A DNA stretch of 44,912 bases, taken from the NCBI GenBank assembly GCA_937995865.1, contig CALKJA010000089.1:1-44912 (forward strand), given 5' to 3'. How positions within the stretch are numbered: position 1 is the stretch's first letter; each line of letters opens with the position of its first letter. Shown here piece after piece: positions 13,424 to 21,654 of this stretch. The notes under the pieces were generated by a model, which was not told the DNA's origin, searched no databases, and saw nothing but the letters and a program-made list of their open reading frames with translations. This DNA comes from an uncultured Paracoccaceae bacterium. GTDB taxonomy: Bacteria; Pseudomonadota; Alphaproteobacteria; Rhodobacterales; Rhodobacteraceae. The translations under genes and the position numbers were made by a program.

Positions 13424-14028
13424 TTAGCCACCCGGTCCTTGAATTCGCGATCTGACAAGCGGAACTTTGGTCGCATAAATTCCTCTGCGCGCTTGATCCA
13501 TCCACCCTTGCCGCCTGCCCGCGTCTTTGCGTATTTGCGGCTAGCAGGGCGATTATCTGCCAGCTTAAAATAGTAGTTGCGCCGCTCGATGCTGTACACG
13601 TCGTTAACTATTTCGCCATGCTCTTTTACCGCGTCATTGGCTGCGCCGATAGACTTAGGGCCTAGCGCGCCGTCATCGTCCAGGGGATAACCCATCTTCG
13701 AAAGCGTGCGCTGCAAGATCTTGATCGCGTTGCCTCCTGAATTTACATACATGTCGAAGACAGAAGGCTGCAAGACCTCGGGAAGCTCGCCAATGCGCGG
13801 CTTCTCGAAGTATTCCAACTTGTACACGCGCCTTGCGTCGTCCTCAGTGAGGGACTTAACGTCACGAATGTCAACAACGCCATCGCCGGTCACATCTAAC
13901 CCAAAGCGGCGCATCGTGTGGATTGTCACGCCGTAGTTTGTTGCCCCGCCCGGATCGTCCGGGTCGTTAACGTAGCCGCCCTCGTGGCGAAGAACATCAT
14001 CAATTAGCTTGTCAACTGTTTTGGTCAC
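13414..14028 (-). CDS. endolysin, GH108 N-acetylmuramidase type
   Basis: 204 residues from GTG 14028, which overlaps the upstream stop (GTGA) and has GGAG eight bases before it. The GH108 signature HEGGYVNDPDDPGGATNYGV (residues 15-34) contains the catalytic Glu at residue 16. FDMYVNSGGNAIKILQRTL and DDDGALGPKS follow, the latter a peptidoglycan-binding-like segment. It hydrolyses murein at lysis. It lies between small membrane proteins and the holin. No signal peptide, so export depends on the holin. Confidence 0.88.
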   Translation of the reverse strand: MTKTVDKLIDDVLRHEGGYVNDPDDPGGATNYGVTIHTMRRFGLDVTGDGVVDIRDVKSLTEDDARRVYKLEYFEKPRIGELPEVLQPSVFDMYVNSGGNAIKILQRTLSKMGYPLDDDGALGPKSIGAANDAVKEHGEIVNDVYSIERRNYYFKLADNRPASRKYAKTRAGGKGGWIKRAEEFMRPKFRLSDREFKDRVAKWG

Positions 14029-14147
14029 TTTGGGCACTCCACGGCTGCGCATAAAACATGAGAGGCAGCGCTAAATAAGTCGGCAACAGGCTCGCTAGCA
14101 ATGTATGAAAGCACAAGAAGCACAGCGCCCGTCTTTATCGTGTTCAT
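14025..14147 (-). CDS. 40-residue single-span membrane protein
   Basis: MNTIKTGAVLLVLSYIASEP... is a short hydrophobic segment then an Ala/Cys-rich end. The start ATG 14147 overlaps the upstream stop (ATGA) and its stop overlaps the endolysin GTG. In the lysis cassette it could be an auxiliary holin or antiholin; this is inference from place and size. Confidence 0.5.
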   Translation of the reverse strand: MNTIKTGAVLLVLSYIASEPVADLFSAASHVLCAAVECPK

Positions 14148-14377
14148 TTGATTGCCCCCGATATGGCCTCGATAAGGGCTTGGGTATCGCCAGCTTTCAG
14201 CGCCGCCATCACCGCCACCAGGATCGTCCAGGCCTTCCAGTTTTTCACGAGCGCGACCACCGGCCTGGTTACGGTCCAACTTTGGTCCGATCTGTAGCCT
14301 GCCCTGTGAAGTCTCTGCCATTCTTCATCGCTTTCTGGTGGCGTCTTGGGGAAATGCCGTAGGTCGTCATCACTCAT
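14144..14377 (-). CDS. small membrane protein of the lysis region
   Basis: 77 residues. A polar N-terminus (MSDDDLRHFPKTPPESDEEW) with a DEEW-rich segment leads to one hydrophobic span near 44-61 (VKNWKAWTILVAVMAALKAG). It looks like a single-span, possibly holin-associated protein. Coupled downstream by ATGA. Confidence 0.55.
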   Translation of the reverse strand: MSDDDLRHFPKTPPESDEEWQRLHRAGYRSDQSWTVTRPVVALVKNWKAWTILVAVMAALKAGDTQALIEAISGAIK

Positions 14378-14382
14378 TACTT

Positions 14383-14892
14383 TCAGCCCTTCCGAACAGC
14401 CGCAATAATTCCGCTTTGGCCTTGGGCCACACCTTGAGCACCAACACGCCTATAACCACCAAAAGCAAGTCGAGAAGCGCAGCGCCCAATAAGATTTCCG
14501 CATACATCATTACCGCACACCAATACAGCCAGCACTAAGAACGCATCGGAAACAATCGCCGCAATTCCCAGTTGAGTTATAGCTATGTTAAGCACGAAAA
14601 ACGGTGCATAGGCAAGGGTAGACAATCCAATAAGGAATCCGGCAAGGTATCGTTTTTGTGATACAATAAATGACGTTACGACAACCCACGACAGGAACGA
14701 GTATAGCCCCTGCCGGTCTATCCCATGCCCAATAAGGTTAATTTCACCGGCGGCAAGGTTTGTGTATCTCATCGCGACAACGCCGGATATAATGGCCGAC
14801 AACGCTGGCACGACCTTCGCGCAATCTGCGCGTTTGGACGCCGCGACAATAAGAGCCGAGCAAGCCAAAACGTATATCGGCCAAAATTCCAT
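14383..14892 (-). CDS. multi-span membrane protein
   Basis: 169 residues from ATG 14892 (TAATG overlap with the upstream stop). At least five hydrophobic stretches are visible (about residues 3-20, 28-43, 65-82, 86-104 and 107-128), separated by short loops, then a basic tail. No family recognised. The position next to the lysis genes suggests an envelope role. Confidence 0.55.
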   Translation of the reverse strand: MEFWPIYVLACSALIVAASKRADCAKVVPALSAIISGVVAMRYTNLAAGEINLIGHGIDRQGLYSFLSWVVVTSFIVSQKRYLAGFLIGLSTLAYAPFFVLNIAITQLGIAAIVSDAFLVLAVLVCGNDVCGNLIGRCASRLAFGGYRRVGAQGVAQGQSGIIAAVRKG

Positions 14893-15149
14893 TATGTGTT
14901 GCCGCCCTGCACTTCGATCAGCATTTCGTCGCCATCGTCGGTCTTTTCTGGAATGCATCCATCCATATCAAGGCCAACTGATTTCAACTCCAAAGCCGCC
15001 TGCAAGAGCGCGGCGCTCTGCTTGATGCTCACAGAGCACTTAGACGCGCAAGCGCGGTGGTGCAGCTCTAATGCAGAATGATAAACGTCAACAGTCGCCG
15101 CGTTGCACGCGTCAGCAACTTCTTGCGTAGCCTTTTTCCGATATTTCAT
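14892..15149 (-). CDS. hypothetical protein
   Basis: 85 residues from ATG 15149 (ribosome site GAAGGA); the frame opens earlier with a TTG. A helical protein with Cys and His in its centre (HRACASKCSV) and an acidic C-terminus. Unknown role, between head genes and lysis genes. Confidence 0.5.
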   Translation of the reverse strand: MKYRKKATQEVADACNAATVDVYHSALELHHRACASKCSVSIKQSAALLQAALELKSVGLDMDGCIPEKTDDGDEMLIEVQGGNT

Positions 15150-15160
15150 ATTTAGATCCT

Positions 15161-15454
15161 TCAATAGTTTCCTTGCCAAACTCTAAGCTTCGCAAATTCT
15201 CCGTCAAGCATTTTGCGCTTGATAATAGTTTTAAGCTTTTCCCAATAGTCAGGATCTGACCCGCGAATGCCAGCCTCCTTGGTCCAAGCAGCTATGAGGC
15301 CGCTGTCCACAACGCCAACGAGCTTGTTCTCGCTAAAACCCGTCGCTTCCCTCTGTCGCAGCGTTTCCGTTAGCGCTAGAGTCTGGTTGTGGCTGAACGT
15401 TTTTTCGTGGATCAGCTTTCCTTCGCTTATTGACCACTTTTCCGCTGTTTTCAT
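15161..15454 (-). CDS. hypothetical late protein
   Basis: 97 residues from ATG 15454 (GAGGAAG ribosome site). Polar, with a helical C-terminal half (SDPDYWEKLKTIIKRKMLDG). Its first 122 bases overlap the end of the gene at 15333-15608 in another frame. Both frames look coding, so either the overlap is real or the upstream tail is longer than the functional protein. Confidence 0.5.
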   Translation of the reverse strand: MKTAEKWSISEGKLIHEKTFSHNQTLALTETLRQREATGFSENKLVGVVDSGLIAAWTKEAGIRGSDPDYWEKLKTIIKRKMLDGEFAKLRVWQGNY

Positions 15455-15608
15455 CGGTAACTTCCTCAAATGTCAAGTGGGGCGCGCTCTCGCGCATGGT
15501 CAGTGCGCGAGACGCTGTGGCCTTGAACTTCTGACCTTTGCGCAACAACTCGCCATTGGGGTTCATCCCGCGACAAGTAACTATGTATTCGTTGTATGTT
15601 TCGCTCAT
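15333..15608 (-). CDS. hypothetical late protein downstream of the capsid gene
   Basis: 91 residues, MSETYNEYIVTCRGMNPNGE..., with a folded N-terminal two thirds and a low-complexity Lys/Gln/Pro/Asn tail. The start has a good ribosome site (GGAG). Located just after the major capsid gene, it could be a head or neck component. Its tail overlaps the next gene by 122 bases. Confidence 0.5.
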   Translation of the reverse strand: MSETYNEYIVTCRGMNPNGELLRKGQKFKATASRALTMRESAPHLTFEEVTDENSGKVVNKRRKADPRKNVQPQPDSSANGNAATEGSDGF

Positions 15609-15633
15609 TGTGATGCTCCATGGACGCGAAGGC

Positions 15634-15655
15634 GTTGGCCCCTTATGGGGCCAAC
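15634..15655 (-). terminator. hairpin after the major capsid gene
   Basis: GTTGGCCCC and GGGGCCAAC form a perfect 9-bp stem with loop ATAA, four bases after the capsid stop. No T-run follows on the minus strand, so it may be a partial terminator or a 3' stabiliser that raises capsid mRNA over downstream genes. Confidence 0.5.
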
Positions 15656-15658
15656 TGG

Positions 15659-16621
15659 TTATTGTGATGTGGTATTGTCGTACACCGCAGCACTCGCCTT
15701 CTCGTTCGCGGCAACAAGGGTAAGCTCTGTAACAATTTGACGCTTAGTGTTGTCGCCAGTCTTAGCTAGTTCAACGTTTTTCGTTGGGCGCTTAACTGCA
15801 ATCTTCCACTTCTCGCTGTCCAACACGAACACATCGCGCGAACGGTTCTCAAGGGACGGCTGAAAGGCCACGTCCCCCCAAGGCGTCAGGTACACCGAAA
15901 GCAACTTGGACACGCGCCCCTCGGATGCCTGGACCTGTGAGCGCTGGTTGTTGTTCCCGACGAAGCCTAGGGCCGCGTTCATCTGAAACGGCGACAGATA
16001 GCACGTATCAATCTTTCGGCCACCGTTCGTGTACGCCATTTGCATTACGCTGTCGAACTTAGTTTGCGAAAACGCAGTGGGGGTGCCGTCGTCCGTTCGG
16101 GCGTCGGTGCCGTCACCAGTCGGGCTTGCGCCTCCATTCCCTGATTGAAAGTTCACATTGGTGATCATCCAAGAAGGAACGCCAGCGAGCTCACGGGGAG
16201 TAGTGGAGCTGCCAGCCTCTTTGGCGTTGTTGGCGAATAGGGCCTTTTCGATGTCAAGCTTTTGTGCCGCTGCTTCCTTCATAATTTGGTACGACATTTC
16301 AGACCCGCGACCGGCCTTATCTGTGGTGTCGTCGGAATCAGGAATGACCACCGCGTTTTTGAAAATCTGCGCATAGTTACCTAAGCGAGTTGTGGGCGTG
16401 CGTGCGTCGGCGGTTGTGTCGTCACCTTCGATGTGTGCGTTCTCGGCGCTGTTGCGGAGTGCGTCAGTCTGCCACTCGTGCAAGCTCTGAGTTGCTTTCA
16501 CTTTTTTGCATCGAGAATAGAACGGCGTTTCCTCTGGCGAGACGTCATAAATCACATCTTCCAGATCCTCTCGGATACCCACCATGTCGTACGAATCGTA
16601 TGTGTTTGTTGGCTGTGCCAT
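15659..16621 (-). CDS. major capsid protein (SU10/DUF5309 type)
   Basis: 320 residues. The N-terminal pattern (DLEDVIYDVSPEETPFYSRC), WQTDALR, GNYAQIFKNAVVIPDS, EKALFANNAKEAGSS and the end (FVLDSEKWKIAVKRPTKNVE, TLVAANEKASAAV) fit the DUF5309/SU10 major capsid family, which has the HK97 fold. It forms the icosahedral head. It follows the scaffold gene, as expected, and is followed by a hairpin. The length is typical. Confidence 0.88.
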   Translation of the reverse strand: MAQPTNTYDSYDMVGIREDLEDVIYDVSPEETPFYSRCKKVKATQSLHEWQTDALRNSAENAHIEGDDTTADARTPTTRLGNYAQIFKNAVVIPDSDDTTDKAGRGSEMSYQIMKEAAAQKLDIEKALFANNAKEAGSSTTPRELAGVPSWMITNVNFQSGNGGASPTGDGTDARTDDGTPTAFSQTKFDSVMQMAYTNGGRKIDTCYLSPFQMNAALGFVGNNNQRSQVQASEGRVSKLLSVYLTPWGDVAFQPSLENRSRDVFVLDSEKWKIAVKRPTKNVELAKTGDNTKRQIVTELTLVAANEKASAAVYDNTTSQ

Positions 16622-16633
16622 GTCCTTAGTTCC

Positions 16634-17605
16634 TTATTTTCTAGTCATCAGAAGTTGTGCCGCGTCCTCAATCCGACCTGTTCTTTTCAGGTTGGACTTT
16701 AGTTCACGCTGGCGCTTTGTTTCAGCACTTGCCTTGCCTGGCGCTTTGGGCTTCACCGCGGGGCGAGCCTTCTTCACCTTTTGCTCTATGCTACCCTTGC
16801 TCTCTTGGAACTTCCGCCACTGGTAAGCGTCGTGTAAAACTTTCACGGTGCGCGAGTCGGAAATTTGATCAAGTTCGCTTGCCGAAAACCCATAGCGTTC
16901 GCCTGTAGCTCGCATTTCGGACAAGAGCTGCTTGCCTTTTGTGGCGTCAGCTAACTCGGGTATGTCCTGCATGAGCTTTTGGCGTTGCTCTTGCATGTAT
17001 GCTTGGGTCGCCTTCTCTGCTGCTGCAGACTGTTGCTGCAACGTAGCTTGAACCTCAGCTTCTTGCTGCTTGAAGGCGTCTAGCTTTGAGTTGTATTCCG
17101 CCAGCGCCTGGATGTAACCAACAGGATCATCTTGGGCAGTTGACGGGTCTGGCGCTTGGGGCGCTTGGACAACGCCTTGCTTCGACATGGTTTCATAGAG
17201 CTGTGCAACACGTGCCTGCTCTTGCTGCAATGCATGATAGACGCCCTCAGCTTCTCTCTTCTGCTGAGCGACTTCCTTCATACCTTTTAGGATGTACTTC
17301 TGACCTGAATAGGAACGGGTGAGCTCTTCCCTGGTCACGCTGACGTCTTCACCGTCTACTTTGACAGTGAATGTCTCTGTTTCCTGGGATGCTTCCACCT
17401 CTTCGGGTTCGTCGTCATCCTCTTCAACGGCTTCTGGCTCTTCACCTTCACCGTCAAACTCTTCATCGCCAACATCATCGGCGGCATCGTCCTCTGTATC
17501 GGCAAGACCCTCTTCTGTGACAACTTCCTCCTCAGCGGGGGGGAGAAGTGTCTCAGCGGCTTGCTCAATAGTCATTATCTCGTTTGTGTCGGTCGCGTTA
17601 TCCAC
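16634..17605 (-). CDS. capsid scaffolding protein
   Basis: 323 residues. A strongly acidic N-terminal third (runs of Glu and Asp, residues about 21-75), a short beta segment (TFTVKVDGEDVSVTREELTR), long Gln-rich coiled-coil helices (about 105-215) and a basic C-terminus (KKARPAVKPKAPGKAS). This architecture, and its place immediately before the capsid gene, mark it as a scaffold; the basic end probably binds the capsid inner face. Confidence 0.8.
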   Translation of the reverse strand: MDNATDTNEIMTIEQAAETLLPPAEEEVVTEEGLADTEDDAADDVGDEEFDGEGEEPEAVEEDDDEPEEVEASQETETFTVKVDGEDVSVTREELTRSYSGQKYILKGMKEVAQQKREAEGVYHALQQEQARVAQLYETMSKQGVVQAPQAPDPSTAQDDPVGYIQALAEYNSKLDAFKQQEAEVQATLQQQSAAAEKATQAYMQEQRQKLMQDIPELADATKGKQLLSEMRATGERYGFSASELDQISDSRTVKVLHDAYQWRKFQESKGSIEQKVKKARPAVKPKAPGKASAETKRQRELKSNLKRTGRIEDAAQLLMTRK

Positions 17606-17616
17606 GGTGCCGCTCC

Positions 17617-17835
17617 TTATTCCATTTTGAATTCGTGAACTTTGCTTACTATTTCAGCTTCAAGACCAAGTAGAGCGCGCGCCAGAACGTGCGCATTCTC
17701 TCGTTCATCTGTTGTTGTTGATGGGTCAAGAAACACAGCAACCTGCCTTGCTCGTATCCCCTCAACAATGCCAGCGAAGAAGCCGTTATCTATAAGGTCT
17801 TGGGCCATTGCGGCCTGCTCGCGAAGGTCAGGCAT
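17617..17835 (-). CDS. small protein between portal and scaffold
   Basis: 72 residues from ATG 17835, which overlaps the portal stop (ATGCCTGA). Entirely helical (REQAAMAQDLIDNGFFAGIV, ENAHVLARALLGLEAEI). Its place suggests a head-assembly accessory or minor virion protein; no sequence family recognised. Confidence 0.55.
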   Translation of the reverse strand: MPDLREQAAMAQDLIDNGFFAGIVEGIRARQVAVFLDPSTTTDERENAHVLARALLGLEAEIVSKVHEFKME

Positions 17836-19942
17836 TGCTACCGCCAATCATTCGCGGAGCGGCTTGTGCTGCCTGCACTGCTGCCACGTCCACGCTCGTG
17901 CCATATTGACCCATTATTTTAGCCACCTCTATAGCCAATTCCTGCACCATCTTGTCACGGGCTAGGTCATTATCAATGCCAAGCTCGGCGCGCTTTCTCT
18001 GCTCTTCGGCCATGGCTTTTTGCCCATCCACGCGCAACTTAGCTATGTCTGTTTCTTTCTTGGCTTGGGCCTTTATTTGCTCCGCTGCAATCACAGCTTG
18101 CGCATTGATCATGTTCGGATCAGTTTGCCCTTGCGATGCTGCTTGCGCGGCCTGCGCTGCCTGATGCTTTAGCTGCGCTTCCATTTGCGGGTTCATAGGG
18201 CTGTAATATCGGTCTGAGTTGTACACACCGCCCAGCGCCTGAATGTCCGCTAAGGTGTTCCGAATCTGCGTTAAAGACACCAAGCTTCCAGCAATTCCCG
18301 GTGATTGCATGATGGTAAACTGCTGTTGCAACGTCTGCTGCAACGTCGCCATCCGCTCGCTTTTGCCGCCGCGACCAAGCCCGACGTTTATCGATACGCT
18401 CATATCTGAAGACCACCCGCGAGGGTCAACGGGAACAAAGCTGCCATTCACCTTTATTATCTCTTCAGCCGTCGCATGCTGGCGGATAAGCTTCAGAAGT
18501 ATAGCGTAGAGCTGGCGCAAGCCGCCCTCACCTAAGTTTCTCGCCATCGCCTCGATTTGATCGTCAGCCGCACCAACTGCCGCGTTAACCGCTGTTGCTG
18601 TTGTGTTTTGCAGCGCGTCAGGGTCCAAGCCCATAGAAGCTCGGGACACACCCGTTTTATCTTGTATTAGCTGATCATAGTATTCCATCGCAGGGATTGT
18701 TTGACCTGCAGTGAATGGAACGGTGAACGGCGTTATCTGCGCTCCTGGCTGCCCCTTAACGCGAACGACTTTCCCGATTTCTTTGTTCAGAATGTCAGCC
18801 GTGTTTACAACGCCGTCATTGTAGGCAACGCCGGGATTGTTCGTAATGCTTATATTGTCGAGCATCCCGCGCCAGAGCGATGTCATCACGTTCTGATCTT
18901 CCATGATCAACTCAACAAGGCACGGAGAAAAAAATGAGTGGGGCTCAGGGTTTGCGGAAAACACAGCCAACGGCACGAAATCAGCATTATCGTAGCTTAG
19001 CAGCTTCATGCTCGCGCCAGCTAGGACCAAAGAATAAAGGAGAGGCGAGCCAGTTCCTTCAATGTCTATTTTCATATAGACTTCGTAAACTGAAACCGCC
19101 CTGGAGGTAGGGTCTAGGCTGCTGGACTGGTTATCTTCCACCGAATGCCCGCGCCGCGCCTGCTCTGATTCATCGCCGTTATCATCAGAGCCTAGGTCCC
19201 AAACATCGTTGAAGTCATAACCCATTTCCACAAGGTCACCGACGGTCATTTCAGTGCGGTGCCCGACTGCGTAGGCATCATCTATGCATGTGGCCTTTTC
19301 GTCCACAAAGAAGTCCTCAGGCGGGATGCTGGTTATCTTGATATCGCCAGCATCCCGCGTATACGAAACTTTAGCGTCGTGCGTGGTGACTGTGATCTCT
19401 GACCCGTCGGGCGCAGACTCTGCCATGAACATTTCTGTGTGCTCTAGGATTTCGGCGTCGGGGTCTGAGGCCACGCTCATGAACTCATCGTTGGTAAGCC
19501 CGGTGTATTCTTCCACCTTTACCGCAGATGTTTCATCGTAATATGCCTTTACAATCCCGGCCTTCTTAACAAGAGCGTCATGAAACGCATTGCGCAACAC
19601 CGTATAACCGTCGTTTTGTTCCATTTTGTATTCGGCAAAGTTGGTTGCCTGCTCCGCCCCGGCAACATCCGCCGGTGTGCGTGGTACAAACTCCGCTGGC
19701 TTGTCATTACTCAGGAAGACGCGCAACAGTGAAGGCATGACCTGCTTGACCACATCCCGGCACTTGGTGGCAACAATCGAAGATCTGCCCTTGTTGTGCG
19801 CGACGTCGCTTTCGCCGTTGTAGAACCTTTGTGCCTTATTGCGCTCAGGGTCGACGTTAGATTCTATGTGCGCGATTGCGTCCTCCACCGCGCGCCGCGC
19901 GATTTCCTGGACTTCTTCTTCTGTTTTGCGCTCTAGATTCAT
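17828..19942 (-). CDS. portal protein (P22 type)
   Basis: 704 residues, close to the P22 portal length. Features include an RFYNGE..-type N-terminal region, VMPSLLRVFLSND, VPLAVFSANPEPHSFF, EYYDQLIQDKTGVSRASMGL with ALQNTTATAVNAAVGAADDQ, and a long Gln/Ala-rich C-terminal helix (about 610-700) that could form a barrel inside the head. It forms the dodecameric ring through which DNA enters and leaves. A palindrome-containing promoter candidate lies just upstream. Confidence 0.85.
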   Translation of the reverse strand: MNLERKTEEEVQEIARRAVEDAIAHIESNVDPERNKAQRFYNGESDVAHNKGRSSIVATKCRDVVKQVMPSLLRVFLSNDKPAEFVPRTPADVAGAEQATNFAEYKMEQNDGYTVLRNAFHDALVKKAGIVKAYYDETSAVKVEEYTGLTNDEFMSVASDPDAEILEHTEMFMAESAPDGSEITVTTHDAKVSYTRDAGDIKITSIPPEDFFVDEKATCIDDAYAVGHRTEMTVGDLVEMGYDFNDVWDLGSDDNGDESEQARRGHSVEDNQSSSLDPTSRAVSVYEVYMKIDIEGTGSPLLYSLVLAGASMKLLSYDNADFVPLAVFSANPEPHSFFSPCLVELIMEDQNVMTSLWRGMLDNISITNNPGVAYNDGVVNTADILNKEIGKVVRVKGQPGAQITPFTVPFTAGQTIPAMEYYDQLIQDKTGVSRASMGLDPDALQNTTATAVNAAVGAADDQIEAMARNLGEGGLRQLYAILLKLIRQHATAEEIIKVNGSFVPVDPRGWSSDMSVSINVGLGRGGKSERMATLQQTLQQQFTIMQSPGIAGSLVSLTQIRNTLADIQALGGVYNSDRYYSPMNPQMEAQLKHQAAQAAQAASQGQTDPNMINAQAVIAAEQIKAQAKKETDIAKLRVDGQKAMAEEQRKRAELGIDNDLARDKMVQELAIEVAKIMGQYGTSVDVAAVQAAQAAPRMIGGSNA

Positions 19943-19963
19943 GTTTTCCCTTTGGGCTTTTGG

Positions 19964-19977
19964 GGTACTATACTACC
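19964..19977 (-). promoter_or_regulatory. late promoter-like palindrome before the portal gene
   Basis: GGTAGTATAGTACC on the minus strand, a near-palindrome with the -10-like TATAGT inside, in the 50-base gap before the portal gene. Related sites are at 24464, 28589, 30541 and 30876. No good -35 is seen here. Confidence 0.45.
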
Positions 19978-19992
19978 ATTGCAGGTGCAAAT

Positions 19993-21654
19993 CTAGTCCC
20001 CTAATGGAGACGCGGAAAGCAGGCCTAAAGTTCGAGCCGCTTGGTTTGTTCGCTCGGTGACCGGCGGAAGCAATTGGTTCCTTAGGTATGCTTGTCCTGC
20101 TGGTGATGACACGGCTCTGTTGATTACTCGTGGTGCCATTACAGCGCCCGCGCCAATGGTGGCGGCAAGCGCCGGGTCGAGCCCCATAGCAGCAGCCCCC
20201 AAGCCCGCAGCCGTTCCGCCCTGAGCGCCTGAGGTGAGTTCTCGGGCCAGGGTTCGCGGTTGGGTGCCAGACTGGGGAAGTGGTTTAATTAGCTGCACCC
20301 CTGCACGCGCCATCTCGTTTAGCTCACCGCCCCCGCGAGCGTAGAGACGCCGGTTTTGGGACACTAACGAGCTTCTTAGGTTCGCCGGGGTTATGATCCC
20401 CGAGGCCGCAGCCTCGCCAGCACGGGTGGCAGCGTCTTCTATGGCCATTAAGCTCGCCCATTCCTTGCGCGCCTTTGCTATTCTCTCCACGTCGCCAGAC
20501 CTGCCTAGCCCTGATAGCGTTCCCTCCACGACATCGTCAAGAACGTCAATCATACCGACCGCAGCGCTTTTTAGTACGGGGTCCGGCGACCTGGTCAGCT
20601 TGCTAGCGACTGAACGCCACCTAATAACGCGGGCGGATGGTATCGCATCACCGCTGCGAAAGGCCCTCGTTAGTTTTCTGTGGATCTCCGCGATCAGGGG
20701 TACTTGGCCAGACTTTGCGGATGATTCACCATACTCACGTATCACCTCAGATGACCGCGTCAGCGTCTGGCTGGATGGTGCGATATCAACGCCCTTCGCG
20801 ACGCTTTCAAACACATCCCCAATTCGTGCGTCTGCCTGCACCAAGACCTCAGGGGTGGCCAAGTCTGAATCAGCGCCGATCCTGCGAAGCGCGGCGCGCG
20901 TGAACTGCTTTAGTTGGCCGTCAACCATTTCACGGCCTGCCTTCGTCGCCGCCTCTCGGTATTGGACGGCCTCACTTCCCATCGCTTGGCCCGCTGTTGT
21001 CTTCACGCCTTCCCGCTCAAGGACTTGTGCAGCCCCCAGCCTGTCGCCAGCTTCGAGGGGTGTTACTGCGCGCCGCAAAGCTCTATTGCCGCGCGTCACC
21101 GCTCCTGGGGCCGCAATAGCCGCGCCAAGTCGGGCATATGGCTCAACCGCCGTCCCCTCTGTCAACTGCCCCGCAGCCTCGCTTGCCGCACCCGGAACGA
21201 CGGCGTATTTAGCAAGGTTTCCGGCTCGGGCAGCCAATCCCGCACCGCCACCGATGGCCGCGCCTGGAACAAATTCACCGATGGTCCCGGCGTATTCACC
21301 AGGAGTTGTTTGTGCTGCTCTCGGCATCGCTGTTTCGGCTGCACCCATCATAATCCCCCCCAGGCTATCTTCAAAGGCCGGGGTCGGGATGCCGGTTATC
21401 GCGGTAAAGCCTTTGTCGAGAGCCGATTGGGCTATCGATGGAAGCGCTAGCAGTCCGGCGACCCCACGACCGATGCCCTTAGCCCCTTCCGCTGCGATGT
21501 CCGGTATAACCCCCCGGCCTTGTTGCGCTTGCTGAGCGCGCCGCGATCTTTCCCCCATGGCTCGGCCCCCCCGGCTTTGGCCTGTGGCCTGCGCGCGGCG
21601 CGCCTTCTCTCTCATAGCCCGCTCTAAAAGCGCTGCGTTTAGTGGATCTGACAT
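19993..21654 (-). CDS. probable ejection (internal virion) protein
   Basis: 553 residues, Ala/Arg/Gly-rich. An Arg-rich N-terminus (MREKARRAQATGQSRGGRAM) is followed by Gly/Ala-rich, probably membrane-active segments (about 60-200, such as GAAIGGGAGLAARAGNLAKY), a helical middle and a hydrophobic Ala-rich stretch near 500-525. This composition and its place between the transglycosylase and portal genes suggest a protein ejected with DNA to form the envelope channel. No clear sequence family. Confidence 0.6.
   Translation of the reverse strand: MSDPLNAALLERAMREKARRAQATGQSRGGRAMGERSRRAQQAQQGRGVIPDIAAEGAKGIGRGVAGLLALPSIAQSALDKGFTAITGIPTPAFEDSLGGIMMGAAETAMPRAAQTTPGEYAGTIGEFVPGAAIGGGAGLAARAGNLAKYAVVPGAASEAAGQLTEGTAVEPYARLGAAIAAPGAVTRGNRALRRAVTPLEAGDRLGAAQVLEREGVKTTAGQAMGSEAVQYREAATKAGREMVDGQLKQFTRAALRRIGADSDLATPEVLVQADARIGDVFESVAKGVDIAPSSQTLTRSSEVIREYGESSAKSGQVPLIAEIHRKLTRAFRSGDAIPSARVIRWRSVASKLTRSPDPVLKSAAVGMIDVLDDVVEGTLSGLGRSGDVERIAKARKEWASLMAIEDAATRAGEAAASGIITPANLRSSLVSQNRRLYARGGGELNEMARAGVQLIKPLPQSGTQPRTLARELTSGAQGGTAAGLGAAAMGLDPALAATIGAGAVMAPRVINRAVSSPAGQAYLRNQLLPPVTERTNQAARTLGLLSASPLGD

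Noticed and set aside
17599-17607. DnaA box-like TTATCCACG at the start of the scaffold gene
   Set aside because: A single imperfect site in coding sequence with no cluster nearby is not evidence for an origin.
20393-21535. A 380-codon plus-strand frame opposite the ejection protein gene
   Set aside because: It is antisense to a well-supported virion gene in a GC- and Ala-rich region where long chance frames are common; no ribosome site or protein pattern.
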